64,000 nt of DNA from Roseibium polysiphoniae (lineage in GTDB: Bacteria; Pseudomonadota; Alphaproteobacteria; Rhizobiales; Stappiaceae), in assembly GCF_014842925.1 (NCBI RefSeq), contig NZ_JACYXJ010000003.1, positions 558,001 to 622,000 on the forward strand, read 5' to 3'. The notes below the pieces were generated by a model. The model searched no databases. It was given only the letters and a program-made list of their open reading frames with translations, and had not been told where the DNA came from. This document shows positions 17,278-25,535 of this stretch, piece after piece; position 1 is the first letter of the stretch; the number at the start of each line of letters is the position of its first letter. The position numbers and the translations under genes were made by a program.

Positions 17278-17646
17278 ATGATTTTTTACCTGACTTTGAT
17301 CTTCGCCTGTCAGCTGGTCGGCGAGCTTCTCAAAGTCGCACTCGAGTTGCCGGTGCCTGGACCGGTGATCGGCATGGTGCTGCTCTTCGCCGGACTGATG
17401 ATCAAGCGGGGAATTCCCGAAGATCTGGCCGAGGTTGGGTACACGTTCCTCTCCAATCTCTCGCTCCTGTTTGTGCCAGCTGGTGTCGGCGTCATGCTGC
17501 ATATTGCACTGATCGGGGAGCAGGCGCTGGCAATCACCCTCGCGCTGGTCGGCAGCACACTGGCGACGATCGCGGTGACGGCCCTTGTCATGCGAGCGAT
17601 GAGCCGCGCCGAGGACGCTGATACGGGCAGATCCACGGATGGATAA
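17278..17646 (+). CDS. lrgA: CidA/LrgA family protein
   Basis: The 122-residue membrane protein has four hydrophobic helices. ELPVPGPVIGMVLLFAGLM (about 24-42) is the family signature (LPxPGxVxGMxLLF), and FVPAGVGVMLHI around 67-78 is also conserved. The family is described as holin-like, and some members take part in export of small organic acids such as pyruvate. The frame is open upstream to 17134, but the homologous part begins at ATG 17278. It overlaps lrgB by 8 bases, showing translational coupling. Confidence 0.9.
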   Translation: MIFYLTLIFACQLVGELLKVALELPVPGPVIGMVLLFAGLMIKRGIPEDLAEVGYTFLSNLSLLFVPAGVGVMLHIALIGEQALAITLALVGSTLATIAVTALVMRAMSRAEDADTGRSTDG

Positions 17647-18358
17647 GGGCTTCAGCGAAATCTGGGTTTATCTCTCCGCCAGCCCTTTGCTGGCCCTGAC
17701 TCTGACGCTTGCCGCTTACCAGCTCGGCAACTGGGTCTATCAAAAAGGCGGAAAAAACCCTCTGCTTAATCCAGTTTTGATTGCGGTCGTGGTTCTGGTG
17801 GCGACCCTGCTTGTGACCGGGACGGACTACGCGACTTATTTCGAAGGCGCTCAATTTGTACATTTCCTGCTTGGCCCGGCGACGGTGGCTCTCGCCCTGC
17901 CGCTTTACCGGCAGATCGAGCGGGTCAGAAAGTCTGCACTGGCCATATCAGTCAGTCTGCTGGCGGGATCCCTGACCGCGACTGCGACTGCCGTCAGTAT
18001 CGCCTGGGGCTTTGGCAGCAGCCAGGAGATCCTGATCTCGCTGGCGCCAAAGTCCGTGACTGCACCCGTTGCCATGGGCATTGCCGAGCAGCTGGGCGGG
18101 CTTCCGTCCCTGACAGCAGTGCTGGTGATCCTCACCGGGATCATCGGCGCAGCGCTCGGACCGCTTCTTCTCAACGTCATGGGCGTGAAGGACATGGCTG
18201 CGCGGGGCCTTGCCATCGGAACCGCCTCCCACGGCATCGGCACTGCGCGAGCCTTTCAGGTGAGTGAAGTGGCAGGTGCTTTCGCTGGCCTCGCCATGGG
18301 CCTCAATGCCCTGGCGACCGCGATTCTTCTGCCATTGATGTGGAAGTGGGTGTTTTAA
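17639..18358 (+). CDS. lrgB: LrgB family protein
   Basis: The 239-residue polytopic membrane protein is the partner of the LrgA-like protein, with the expected family length. Characteristic segments are AYQLGNWVYQKGGKNPLLNPVLIA (about 25-48), FLLGPATVALALPLYRQ (75-91), SLAPKSVTAPVAMGIAEQLGG (135-155) and GIGTASHGIGTARAFQ (192-207). The Ser/Thr-rich 'LAPKSVTxPVA' motif is diagnostic. The gene ends in a 4-base overlap with the convergent VWA gene. Confidence 0.93.
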   Translation: MDKGFSEIWVYLSASPLLALTLTLAAYQLGNWVYQKGGKNPLLNPVLIAVVVLVATLLVTGTDYATYFEGAQFVHFLLGPATVALALPLYRQIERVRKSALAISVSLLAGSLTATATAVSIAWGFGSSQEILISLAPKSVTAPVAMGIAEQLGGLPSLTAVLVILTGIIGAALGPLLLNVMGVKDMAARGLAIGTASHGIGTARAFQVSEVAGAFAGLAMGLNALATAILLPLMWKWVF

Positions 18359-19584
18359 CCAGCCGGCTTCAGCCACCGCTTGGGATCGCTGAGCGAAGAG
18401 GTGGCGCCGTCCTTCGACAGGACCTTCACCAGATCCTCGACCGCGTTCAGGGAATGTGCGGCGCGGAACTCGTCGACATGGGGCAGCATGGCCCGGATGC
18501 CCTTGGCCTTGGCCTGGAAACCGTCAAACCGCAGCAGCGGGTTCAGCCAGATCAGCCTGCGGCAGGACCGGTGTAGCCTGTCCATTTCCCGCTCAAGATC
18601 TTCGTCCGTGTCCCGCTCCAGACCGTCGGTGATCAGGAGAACGGTCGGACCTCCCGACAGGACACGGCGGGACCAGACACGGTTGAACTCGTGCAGGGCT
18701 GTGGCGATGCGCGTGCCGCCGGACCAGTCCTCGACGCCGGCGCCGCAGGCCTCCAGCGCCTCATCCGGATCCTTCATCCGCAATTGCCGCGTGACATTGG
18801 TCAAGCGGGTGCCGAACAGGAAGGTGTGCACATCGCGCCGCTGTTCCTTGATGCCATGGAGGAAATGCAGCAGAAGGCGGGAATACTGGCTCATGGAGCC
18901 GGAAATGTCGCAAAGCGCAATGAGCGGCGGGCGCTTCTCCTGCTGTTTGCGAAACTTGAGGTCAATGATGTCGCCGCCTGCGCGCATGGACGCCTTGAGC
19001 GTGCGGCGTGGATCGATCCGCCCGCGCAGGGAGGGCTTCAGGCGGCGCTGACGCACTGTGTCCATGGTCAGGCTGAGAGAACGCAGCGCCTGTTTGGCTG
19101 TCTCCAGCTCTTTTACGGTCATCTGGGCGAAGTCCTTGGCCTGAAGCAGCTCCTTGCCGGACACCGTGAATTTGGCGTCTACCTCCACCTCCGGCCGCGT
19201 CTGGTCGCTTGCGCGGTCCTTGGCGGATTGAAACGCCTGGGAGACCCGTGTCTGTCCGGCCTTGGGCTTTTCCGGATTGGACCGTGGCGGGGCGACCGGA
19301 GACAGAATGGCCAGCATCTTCTCGATCAGGCCGCGGCTTTGCCAATAAATCCGGAAAGCTTCGTCGAAGAGAACCCGGTGCTCGCGCTTGCGCACAAAGA
19401 CCGCATGGAGGGTCCAGTAGAGGTCCTCCCGGTTGGTGATGCCGGCAACTTCCACTGCTTGTACCGCATCGACCACCGAAGAAGGGCCTGCGGGCATCCC
19501 GGCCTTGCGCAGCGTGCGGGCAAAATGAACGATGTTGTCGACGATCTTGCCATGGGACGTGGCGAGCTGTTCGGCGGCGGTCAT
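18355..19584 (-). CDS. VWA domain protein, CoxE-like
   Basis: The 409-residue protein has an N-terminal helical region and a C-terminal von Willebrand A domain. The MIDAS residues are visible as DISGSMS (about 250-256), SGGTRIA (about 317-323) and TDGLE (about 348-352). CoxE-type proteins work with a MoxR AAA+ ATPase in maturing or inserting metal into enzymes. The matching MoxR gene lies just upstream on the same strand (19853-20809). The long frame opens to 19908, but that part reads through the RIME-like repeats; ATG 19584 (MTAAEQLATSHGK) is the sensible start. No CO-dehydrogenase-type genes are nearby, so the client is unknown. Confidence 0.9.
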   Translation of the reverse strand: MTAAEQLATSHGKIVDNIVHFARTLRKAGMPAGPSSVVDAVQAVEVAGITNREDLYWTLHAVFVRKREHRVLFDEAFRIYWQSRGLIEKMLAILSPVAPPRSNPEKPKAGQTRVSQAFQSAKDRASDQTRPEVEVDAKFTVSGKELLQAKDFAQMTVKELETAKQALRSLSLTMDTVRQRRLKPSLRGRIDPRRTLKASMRAGGDIIDLKFRKQQEKRPPLIALCDISGSMSQYSRLLLHFLHGIKEQRRDVHTFLFGTRLTNVTRQLRMKDPDEALEACGAGVEDWSGGTRIATALHEFNRVWSRRVLSGGPTVLLITDGLERDTDEDLEREMDRLHRSCRRLIWLNPLLRFDGFQAKAKGIRAMLPHVDEFRAAHSLNAVEDLVKVLSKDGATSSLSDPKRWLKPAG

Positions 19585-19629
19585 GAGCCGTGCTCCGCAT
19601 GCGCGGATAGCGCCTGTTCGCTTAGGTTT

Positions 19630-19678
19630 CTCCCCCCTCTGTCTCCTGCGGAGACATCTCCCCCTCCAGGGGGGAGAG
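19630..19678 (-). repeat. RIME-like intergenic palindrome, copy A
   Basis: About 49 bases that are nearly the reverse complement of copy B. Contains a C-rich/G-rich hairpin (CTCCCCCT-CC-AGGGGGGAG) and a second small stem (GTCTCC / GGAGAC). The layout resembles the rhizobial intergenic mosaic elements (RIME) found in Hyphomicrobiales. It lies in the 268-base gap between the MoxR and VWA genes. Confidence 0.75.
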
Positions 19679-19763
19679 GAGCGCAAGCTGTGAAACCAGC
19701 GAGCCGACGCGCAACAATTGGTGTGTAGTCCCGGATTTTGTTGGAGGATACATGGATACCTAT

Positions 19764-19813
19764 TCTCCCCCCTGGAGGGGGAGATGTCCGCGAATGCGGA
19801 CAGAGGGGGGGGA
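19764..19813 (+). repeat. RIME-like intergenic palindrome, copy B
   Basis: Opposite-orientation partner of copy A, 85 bases away. It has the same two stems: CTCCCCCC-TG-GAGGGGGAG and GTCCGC-GAAT-GCGGAC, followed by a run of nine Gs. The pair could fold as two separate hairpins each or as one long cruciform-like duplex across the MoxR-VWA junction. Confidence 0.75.
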
Positions 19814-19852
19814 GCTCCTGAACCAGTCTGGTGTCCGCTACCATCGACCCAC

Positions 19853-20809
19853 TCACACGTTCGGCATGGCAGCGGCCGCCGCAATGGGAGCATCCTTGCG
19901 GATGTCATCGATCATCTGGCGCACCTTGGAGCCGCGGACACGCTCGATGTCGTCCTGGTATTTGAGCAGAACCCCGAGGGTATCGGAGGCCATGTCCGGA
20001 TCGAGGGCAATCTCGTTGAGTTCGCTGAGGGCCGTGGCCCAGTCGAGTGTTTCGGCAACGCCTGGCTGCTTGAAGAGGTCTTCCTCGGCGCGCAGCGTTT
20101 GCACGAAGGTGACGATTTCTGCGCTCAGCCGTGCGGCTGCGCCAGGCACCTTGGAACGGACAATCTCGAGCTCCCGTTCCGCATCTGGGTAGTCGACCCA
20201 ATGATAGAGGCAGCGGCGTTTGAGGGCGTCGTGGATCTCACGTGTGCGGTTGGTGGTGATGATGACAATCGGAGGCTCATCGGCTTTCACTGTGCCGAGC
20301 TCGGGGATCGTGACCTGATTGTCGGAAAGGACTTCCAGAAGAAAGGCCTCGAAGGCTTCGTCTGCCCGGTCCAGCTCGTCGATCAAAAAGACCGGCGGGC
20401 CGGAAAGGGAGGGTTCCAGCGCCTGCAGAACCGGGCGCTTGATCAGGAACCGTTCGTCGAAAATGGATTTGGACAGGTCCGAATGGTCTGTGTCCCCGGC
20501 TGCCTCCGAAACGCGGATCTCGACCATTTGGGCCGGATAGTTCCACTCGTAAACTGCAGAAGCGATGTCGAGCCCTTCATAGCATTGCAGGCGGATCAGA
20601 TCCCGGCCGAGGGTTTTTGACAGAACCTTGGCGATTTCTGTTTTTCCGACGCCTGCCTCTCCTTCGAGAAAAAGCGGGCGTTTCATGCGCAGGGCCAGAT
20701 GCAGGACGGTCGCCAGCGAGCGGTCAGCCACATATCCAGCGCTTTGCAGGAGATCCAATGTTTCGGCAATGGATGCGGGCATCGAAGCGGGCAAGGTGGT
20801 CTCGGTCAT
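19853..20809 (-). CDS. MoxR family AAA+ ATPase (CoxD-like)
   Basis: The 318-residue ATPase has Walker A GEAGVGKTE (about 50-58), Walker B VFLIDELDRAD (about 139-149) and sensor 1 ITTNRTRE (about 183-190). The 'PLFLEGEAGVGKTEIA' and 'LQCYEGLDIASAVYEWNY' blocks are typical of the MoxR/CoxD branch. Such ATPases remodel metalloenzymes together with a VWA protein, here encoded downstream after the two RIME-like repeats. The gene order ATPase then VWA matches CoxD-CoxE. Confidence 0.93.
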   Translation of the reverse strand: MTETTLPASMPASIAETLDLLQSAGYVADRSLATVLHLALRMKRPLFLEGEAGVGKTEIAKVLSKTLGRDLIRLQCYEGLDIASAVYEWNYPAQMVEIRVSEAAGDTDHSDLSKSIFDERFLIKRPVLQALEPSLSGPPVFLIDELDRADEAFEAFLLEVLSDNQVTIPELGTVKADEPPIVIITTNRTREIHDALKRRCLYHWVDYPDAERELEIVRSKVPGAAARLSAEIVTFVQTLRAEEDLFKQPGVAETLDWATALSELNEIALDPDMASDTLGVLLKYQDDIERVRGSKVRQMIDDIRKDAPIAAAAAMPNV

Positions 20810-20925
20810 AGGGTCGGCTCGTTCTGGCTACTGGACGATTGGCTCTCTTCGAGAAGCATATAGGGTCTTTGACAATTGCGACACGGCGGATGGGGCAGGA
20901 ACCGATTTGGGTCGGCGCAATTGTC

Positions 20926-21909
20926 TCAATCCTGGGGCAGGATCGCAAAATTTCCGCGATACGCCGTGGGTGTGGTGCCGAGCTCACGGCGGAAGTGATG
21001 CCGCAGGTTGGTGGCTGAACCGTAACCGCAGATCTCGGCAATGCGGTCGACCGACCTGGTGCTTTCTTCCAGAAGACGGCGAGCCTGTGTAAGCCGTTCG
21101 GCTTGAAGCCATCGAGCTGGTGTTGTTCCCGTCGCGCCCTCGAAGCGTCTCAGCAGCGTGCGTTCGCTCATGCCCGCAAGCTGGGCCAGCTCGCGCAAGG
21201 GAACTGCCCGGTCGAGATGTTGCCGCATATGATCAAACAGAGGGCTGAGGCGGGAACCTTCGTGGGCTGAGGGGACCGGTGTTGCCATGAATTGTGCCTG
21301 GCCGCCGTCTCTGTGTGCCGGAACCACAAGGCGTCGGGCGACGGAATTGGCTGCTTCCGGCCCCTTGTCCCGGCGCACGAGATGAAGGCAGAGATCAATG
21401 CCTGCGGCGCTTCCGGCCGATGTCAGAATCTGGCCGTTGTCCACGTAAAGCACATCCGGCTCGATGGTCAGTTCGGGATAGCGGGCGGCGAGTTTGTCGG
21501 TGTAGCGCCAGTGGGTCGTCACTCTGGCGTCCCGCAGCAATCCGGTTGCTGCAAGGACGAACACGCCGGAGCAGATTGACAGAAGCCTCGCGCCCCGGGC
21601 ATGGGCCGCGCGCAATGCGTCAGTCAGCTCTTCTGGCACCGGTTCATCCGCGCCGCGCCAGCCAGGCACAATGATGGTTCCGGCTTGCTGCAGCAGTTCG
21701 AGCCCGCCATCGACCTCAAGTCTCAATCCCGCTGTGGAGCGGATCTCTTTCTGATCTACGGAAGCGATCGCAAAACGATACCAGTCGGGTCCCATTTCCG
21801 GGCGGGGCAGGCCAAAGACCTCGACCGCCAGTCCGAACTCGAACATGCACAGACCGTCGTAGGCGAGGGCAACCACAAGTGAGGAAGGTGGGGAATTCGA
21901 GTTTGTCAT
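20926..21909 (-). CDS. GlxA family transcriptional regulator (DJ-1/PfpI + AraC)
   Basis: The 327-residue protein has an N-terminal DJ-1/PfpI glutamine-amidotransferase-like domain with the nucleophile-elbow LLSICSGVFVLA near residue 108, and a C-terminal double helix-turn-helix AraC domain (LRELAQLAGMSERTLLRRFEG at about 241-261; the second HTH ends with DRIAEICGYGSATNLRHHFRRELG). ATG 21909 (MTNSNSPP) is chosen over the in-frame TTG at 21930. It diverges from a rhodanese gene, which may be a target. Family members control arginine, carnitine or betaine catabolism; the target here is unknown. Confidence 0.9.
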   Translation of the reverse strand: MTNSNSPPSSLVVALAYDGLCMFEFGLAVEVFGLPRPEMGPDWYRFAIASVDQKEIRSTAGLRLEVDGGLELLQQAGTIIVPGWRGADEPVPEELTDALRAAHARGARLLSICSGVFVLAATGLLRDARVTTHWRYTDKLAARYPELTIEPDVLYVDNGQILTSAGSAAGIDLCLHLVRRDKGPEAANSVARRLVVPAHRDGGQAQFMATPVPSAHEGSRLSPLFDHMRQHLDRAVPLRELAQLAGMSERTLLRRFEGATGTTPARWLQAERLTQARRLLEESTRSVDRIAEICGYGSATNLRHHFRRELGTTPTAYRGNFAILPQD

Positions 21910-22005
21910 GATTTTTACGATAGGTGGCAATGCAGCCAGGCGTCAAAGAGAATTTGTGGAACTAGGGTCAGCGCAGTCAGCCATTTCGATTTCAGGAACC
22001 AAACG

Positions 22006-22419
22006 ATGAGCCTTGTGAGTGACTTTCCAGCAGCAGCCTCAAGTGACGCCAACCGCCATTTCGGTGGCAAGCTGGCCTTTGAAACCGATTGCGATGACGT
22101 GGCCACGGTGTTGAGGGATGGGCAGCCGGATTTCGTGTTGCTTCATGTGGTTGGTACGCCTGAGGCCTATGCCAAGCGGCATATCCCAGGTGCCATCCAC
22201 CTGCCTCATCGTGAAATCACCGAAGAGCGTATGGCAGACTGGCCGAAAGGGACCCTGTTTGTCGTCTATTGTGCCGGTCCTCATTGCAACGGCGCGGACA
22301 AGGCAGCTTTCAAACTTTCTGGTCTGGGCCGACCCGTTAAACTGATGATCGGCGGCATTACAGGTTGGGAAGACGAGGGTTTTCCATTCGCAAGTGGCGA
22401 TCAGCCCGGCCATCTCTAG
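22006..22419 (+). CDS. Single-domain rhodanese-like protein
   Basis: The 137-residue protein has a rhodanese fold with AYAKRHIPGAIHLPHREI (about 55-72) and the active-site loop VVYCAGPHCNGADKAA, where Cys89 is the persulfide-accepting residue. The usual acidic 'DVR' motif before the HIPGA block is replaced by HVVGTPEAY. The six-residue loop (CAGPHC) differs from thiosulfate sulfurtransferase loops, so a sulfur-carrier or other role is possible. It diverges from the GlxA-like regulator. Confidence 0.88.
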   Translation: MSLVSDFPAAASSDANRHFGGKLAFETDCDDVATVLRDGQPDFVLLHVVGTPEAYAKRHIPGAIHLPHREITEERMADWPKGTLFVVYCAGPHCNGADKAAFKLSGLGRPVKLMIGGITGWEDEGFPFASGDQPGHL

Positions 22420-22517
22420 GCGGAGTTTCTATCTGCTTGGCCGTATTGGTCCGTATGGTTTCATGTGCCTCGGTCTTCTAAAACACTTTGGAGACCAGTG
22501 GAGAGGGGACGTGGCAC

Positions 22518-22874
22518 ATGAAACGCATTTGGAGCTCAGCGCTTTGCGCTGTGGCGGGCAGTTTGTTCTTTGGGGCATTTCAACCTGCCCACGCAGCGGG
22601 AAATTATCCAAGTGATCCGATGAGCGTTGCCAGTGGGCAGGAGTTGGCGGAAATCCACTGCGCGGCCTGTCATGCAGTTGGCCCGGAAGATGCCAGTGCC
22701 CAGCCTGGCGCGCCTGCGTTCCGTGAGCTTGGTCAACGTTATCCCGTGTCTAGCCTTGAAGAGAGCCTCGCCGAGGGCATCGTGACGGGGCATGAGGGCA
22801 TGCCGGAATTCGCCTTTGCGCCTGATGATATCGATGACTTCCTGGGGTATCTGACGTCTCTGCAAGCCAGGTGA
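22518..22874 (+). CDS. Small c-type cytochrome
   Basis: The 118-residue protein has a signal peptide (residues 1-27, cleaved at AHA-A) and a single class I cytochrome c domain. The heme site is CAACH at residues 48-52, and Met95 in GHEGMPEF is the likely distal ligand. The C-terminal helix is DIDDFLGYLTSLQ. The start is ATG 22518, preceded by GAGAGGGG; the frame opens at 22488. Periplasmic electron carrier; its partner is not evident from neighbours. Confidence 0.93.
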   Translation: MKRIWSSALCAVAGSLFFGAFQPAHAAGNYPSDPMSVASGQELAEIHCAACHAVGPEDASAQPGAPAFRELGQRYPVSSLEESLAEGIVTGHEGMPEFAFAPDDIDDFLGYLTSLQAR

Positions 22875-23000
22875 TGTTGGTAGCACTCATTCGGAAATGC
22901 TGCTAACATATTGTTCTGAAACGTGGAATATATTGGCGTTTAGAATTTGTTAACCAGTCGAGCGCGATCCTTTTCTTGTCAAAGAGAAAGCGAGGCGAAC

Positions 23001-23273
23001 ATGTTGGTTGGTTCCGATTTTCAAAAACGCATCCTCGGATATGGCCTGATGACGGCAGAAATCCTCTACAGGATTCCCGATCATCCGAAATTCCTGCAGA
23101 GTTTCCTTTGGCAGACCGAGGACCTTGCGCCGCATTTCCCGGAGCTGAACAAGTTTCTGGCGTTCTGGGAAAAGGAAATCGAAGCACGGATCCACACGGT
23201 TCGGGTCGCGCATCAGGACCTTCTTGAGCCCGTCGACTATCGATATGCCAAGGGCGAGATCTGCGTCCATTAA
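23001..23273 (+). CDS. usg: Usg family protein
   Basis: The 90-residue protein matches the Usg family, small alphaproteobacterial proteins named for a position near tryptophan genes and of unknown function. Diagnostic stretches are RILGYGLMTAEILYRIPDHP (residues 10-29), FLWQTEDLAPHFPEL (36-50), FLAFWEKEIEARIHTVRVAH (54-73). ATG 23001 follows GCGAGGCGAAC; the frame extends upstream to 22947 without homology. No trp gene is adjacent here. Confidence 0.88.
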   Translation: MLVGSDFQKRILGYGLMTAEILYRIPDHPKFLQSFLWQTEDLAPHFPELNKFLAFWEKEIEARIHTVRVAHQDLLEPVDYRYAKGEICVH

Positions 23274-23284
23274 AGCGGTCGTGG

Positions 23285-24106
23285 TTATCTGCGGCTGGGG
23301 AGGCCCAGGCCGGCGCCGTCGCGCATGACCGTGCTGGCCTGGTCGGTGAAATTTGTCCCGTTTCCCTCGTGGATCACAAATCCTGGCAGCAGCTGAAGCG
23401 GTGCCTTGCTGCCACGTACTCCGCGCAGGAGAATGCGCGTGGCGGGGAGATCCTGCCGCGGATGCAGCGGAACAATGTCGATCGCGCCAAAACGGCTTTG
23501 AACCACGTCCAGAAGCTCAGGCAGACCGTCTGCGCGAAAGACTATGGTCAGGCTGCCACCGACTTTCAGAACATCGGCTGCTGTGCGGATCCATGGCTCG
23601 ACCCCGCGCTCGTCCAGCATATGGGCGTCGGCGCGGGCTTCATCGGGTGATGCGCGAAAACGATCGGCCTCGTAGTAGGGCGGGTTGATGATCACATGGT
23701 CAGCCATGTCGGGCGGCAGCCCGTTTTCATGGCGTATCTTGCCCTTGGCAGTGACATCGGCCTCCATCACCTTGACCCGATCTGCGAATGCCTTGTTTGA
23801 CGGCTCATCGATGTTTCGACGGGCGAGGGCAAGCACAACGGGATCCAGATCGACCAGGGTGACATTGACGTTCGGCAGTCTCGCAGCAGCGCACAGGCCA
23901 GCGGTTCCGACGCCGGAGCCCAGATCCACCACATGCCCCTTTGTGCCGTCCGGCAAGGCGGCGGCCAGGTAGACTGCATCGAGACCAGCCCTGTGCCGGC
24001 CCTTGCGCGGTTGGAAGACATGCACTTGCCCGCCCAGGAACGCGTCGTGCGTCGTATCCAATGCTTGGGGGCTATCGAAGTCGGGCTCGGCCGGTGTGTC
24101 AGTCAT
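23285..24106 (-). CDS. TrmN6-type tRNA1(Val) adenine-N6 methyltransferase family protein
   Basis: The 273-residue class I methyltransferase has SAM-binding motif DLGSGVGTAG (residues 61-70), acidic ribose-contact residue in LVDLDP (84-89) and the catalytic NPPYYE motif (141-146) that marks N6-adenine or N5-glutamine methylation. The N-terminal FQPRKGRHRAGLDAVYLAA (31-49) is typical of the TrmN6/YfiC branch. It overlaps the DUF2007 gene by 4 bases (ATGA-type), so they are co-translated. The exact target is inference from family. Confidence 0.88.
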   Translation of the reverse strand: MTDTPAEPDFDSPQALDTTHDAFLGGQVHVFQPRKGRHRAGLDAVYLAAALPDGTKGHVVDLGSGVGTAGLCAAARLPNVNVTLVDLDPVVLALARRNIDEPSNKAFADRVKVMEADVTAKGKIRHENGLPPDMADHVIINPPYYEADRFRASPDEARADAHMLDERGVEPWIRTAADVLKVGGSLTIVFRADGLPELLDVVQSRFGAIDIVPLHPRQDLPATRILLRGVRGSKAPLQLLPGFVIHEGNGTNFTDQASTVMRDGAGLGLPSRR

Positions 24107-24345
24107 CGGGACGAAGCATTGTTTTCCGGCCGCAGCTCATTCTCGAGTCCTGCGTCGACGATGAGACGGCGTGCCATGGCCATCTGATCGGAATCGACCA
24201 GCACGCGCCGGGGCAGCATTCCCAAAGAGCCCTCCAGGACACTCATGTTGCCGTCTGCGACAAAATGCTTGATGCCAGCCTCGTCGAGCAGTGATTCCAG
24301 AAAGGAAATCAGCACAGGATCGTTGGTTCTTACCAGTTCTTCCAT
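24103..24345 (-). CDS. DUF2007 domain protein (putative signal-transducing protein)
   Basis: The 80-residue protein fits the DUF2007 family: MEELVRTNDPVLISFLESLLDEAGI at the N-terminus and an RVLVDSDQMAMARRLIVDAG helix at the C-terminus. Related proteins have a similar ferredoxin-like fold, but function is unproven. ATG 24345 is chosen because homology starts there; an in-frame TTG lies at 24390. It is translationally coupled to the methyltransferase gene downstream. Confidence 0.85.
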   Translation of the reverse strand: MEELVRTNDPVLISFLESLLDEAGIKHFVADGNMSVLEGSLGMLPRRVLVDSDQMAMARRLIVDAGLENELRPENNASSR

Positions 24346-24508
24346 TGACGCTCGCGCTCTCTTCAGGGGCTGACCGGATATTTCATACAAGCAGACCTAA
24401 TAAAATGCGCTCCTGAAAGCATTTCAACAGTTTGTCAACTGATTGCTCCCTTGCCGGAAGTGCATTCGCGCCATATTGTCCGCTCAACTAAACACAGGAG
24501 TGCCTTTG

Positions 24509-25525
24509 GTGGCCGTGGTCGCATCCTTGTCCGAGAACAAGACCCTTCAGCCCTCAGTCCAGTCGCTGGTCGATTTGGTCTCCGGCGATATGGAACAAGT
24601 CAACCAGATCATCTTGTCGAAGGCCGGGTCGAATGTCGATCTGATCCCGGAGATTGCCAAGCATCTGATTTCGTCAGGCGGCAAGCGGTTGCGCCCGATG
24701 CTGACTCTCGCCTGTGCCGACATGTTTGGCTATCGCGGCGACGGTCATGTCACGCTTGCTGCCAGCGTGGAGTTCATGCACACCGCGACGCTCCTGCATG
24801 ACGATGTGGTCGATGAAAGCGATATGCGGCGGGGGAAACTCGCTGCGCGCAAGGTCTGGGGCAATCAGGCCAGCGTTCTGGTTGGCGATTATCTGCTCGG
24901 GCAAGCCTTCAAGATGATGGTCGATGTGGGCTCGCTTGAGGCGCTTCGCATTCTTTCAGAGGCTTCTGCCATCATTGCAGAAGGCGAAGTTCTGCAGCTC
25001 GGCGCTGCCAAGAACATCACGACCACCGAAGCCGACTACCTGCGTGTCATCGAAGCCAAGACAGCTGCGCTGTTTGCGGCCGCTGCCGAAGTTGGGCCGG
25101 TGATCGCAGGTGAGGGCGCCGAGATGAAAGCCGCGGCGCGCAGCTACGGCATGGAGCTCGGTCTGGCCTTCCAGCTGGTCGATGACGCGTTGGACTATGG
25201 CGGGTCGAGTGCCGACCTTGGCAAAGACATTGGTGATGATTTCCGCGAAGGCAAGATCACGCTGCCGATCGTTTTTGCGGTCGCGCGTGGTTCAGACGAA
25301 GACCGTGTGTTCTGGCGCCGTTGCCTGGAAAGCGACGGCATTGAGGACGGTGATCTGGAGCATGCGATTGAGCTGCTGCGCAAATATGATGCGATTTCAG
25401 ACACGGTCCAGCGCGCAAAAGACTATGGCGATGGCGCCTTGAAGGCGCTGGACAAGCTGCCTCAGGGCGCGCATGCCGACGCCCTGGCAGAGGCGGTTGC
25501 CTTCTGTATTTCGCGGGTCAGCTGA
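24509..25525 (+). CDS. ispB: Polyprenyl diphosphate synthase (octaprenyl/decaprenyl type)
   Basis: Elongates farnesyl diphosphate with isopentenyl units to make the ubiquinone side chain. Motifs: GGKRLRP (residues 57-63), first aspartate-rich DDVVD (98-102) and second DDALD (225-229) with the KDIGDD tail. The 338-residue length fits long-chain trans-prenyl synthases. The start is probably GTG 24509, with AGGAG eight bases upstream; a TTG at 24506 is possible, and the open frame to 24443 lacks homology. Chain length (C40 or C50) cannot be read from sequence; C50 is usual in Alphaproteobacteria. A strong terminator follows inside the convergent ispE gene. Confidence 0.93.
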   Translation: MAVVASLSENKTLQPSVQSLVDLVSGDMEQVNQIILSKAGSNVDLIPEIAKHLISSGGKRLRPMLTLACADMFGYRGDGHVTLAASVEFMHTATLLHDDVVDESDMRRGKLAARKVWGNQASVLVGDYLLGQAFKMMVDVGSLEALRILSEASAIIAEGEVLQLGAAKNITTTEADYLRVIEAKTAALFAAAAEVGPVIAGEGAEMKAAARSYGMELGLAFQLVDDALDYGGSSADLGKDIGDDFREGKITLPIVFAVARGSDEDRVFWRRCLESDGIEDGDLEHAIELLRKYDAISDTVQRAKDYGDGALKALDKLPQGAHADALAEAVAFCISRVS

Positions 25526-25535
25526 CAACCAGCTT

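Noticed and set aside
19585..19852. CRISPR-like repeat
   Set aside because: Only two units, in inverted orientation and each palindromic; this fits RIME-like elements and not a CRISPR array.
22939..22954. TTTA-N7-TTAAC upstream of usg as a CtrA site
   Set aside because: One half-site is imperfect and there is no supporting second site; kept below the reporting threshold.
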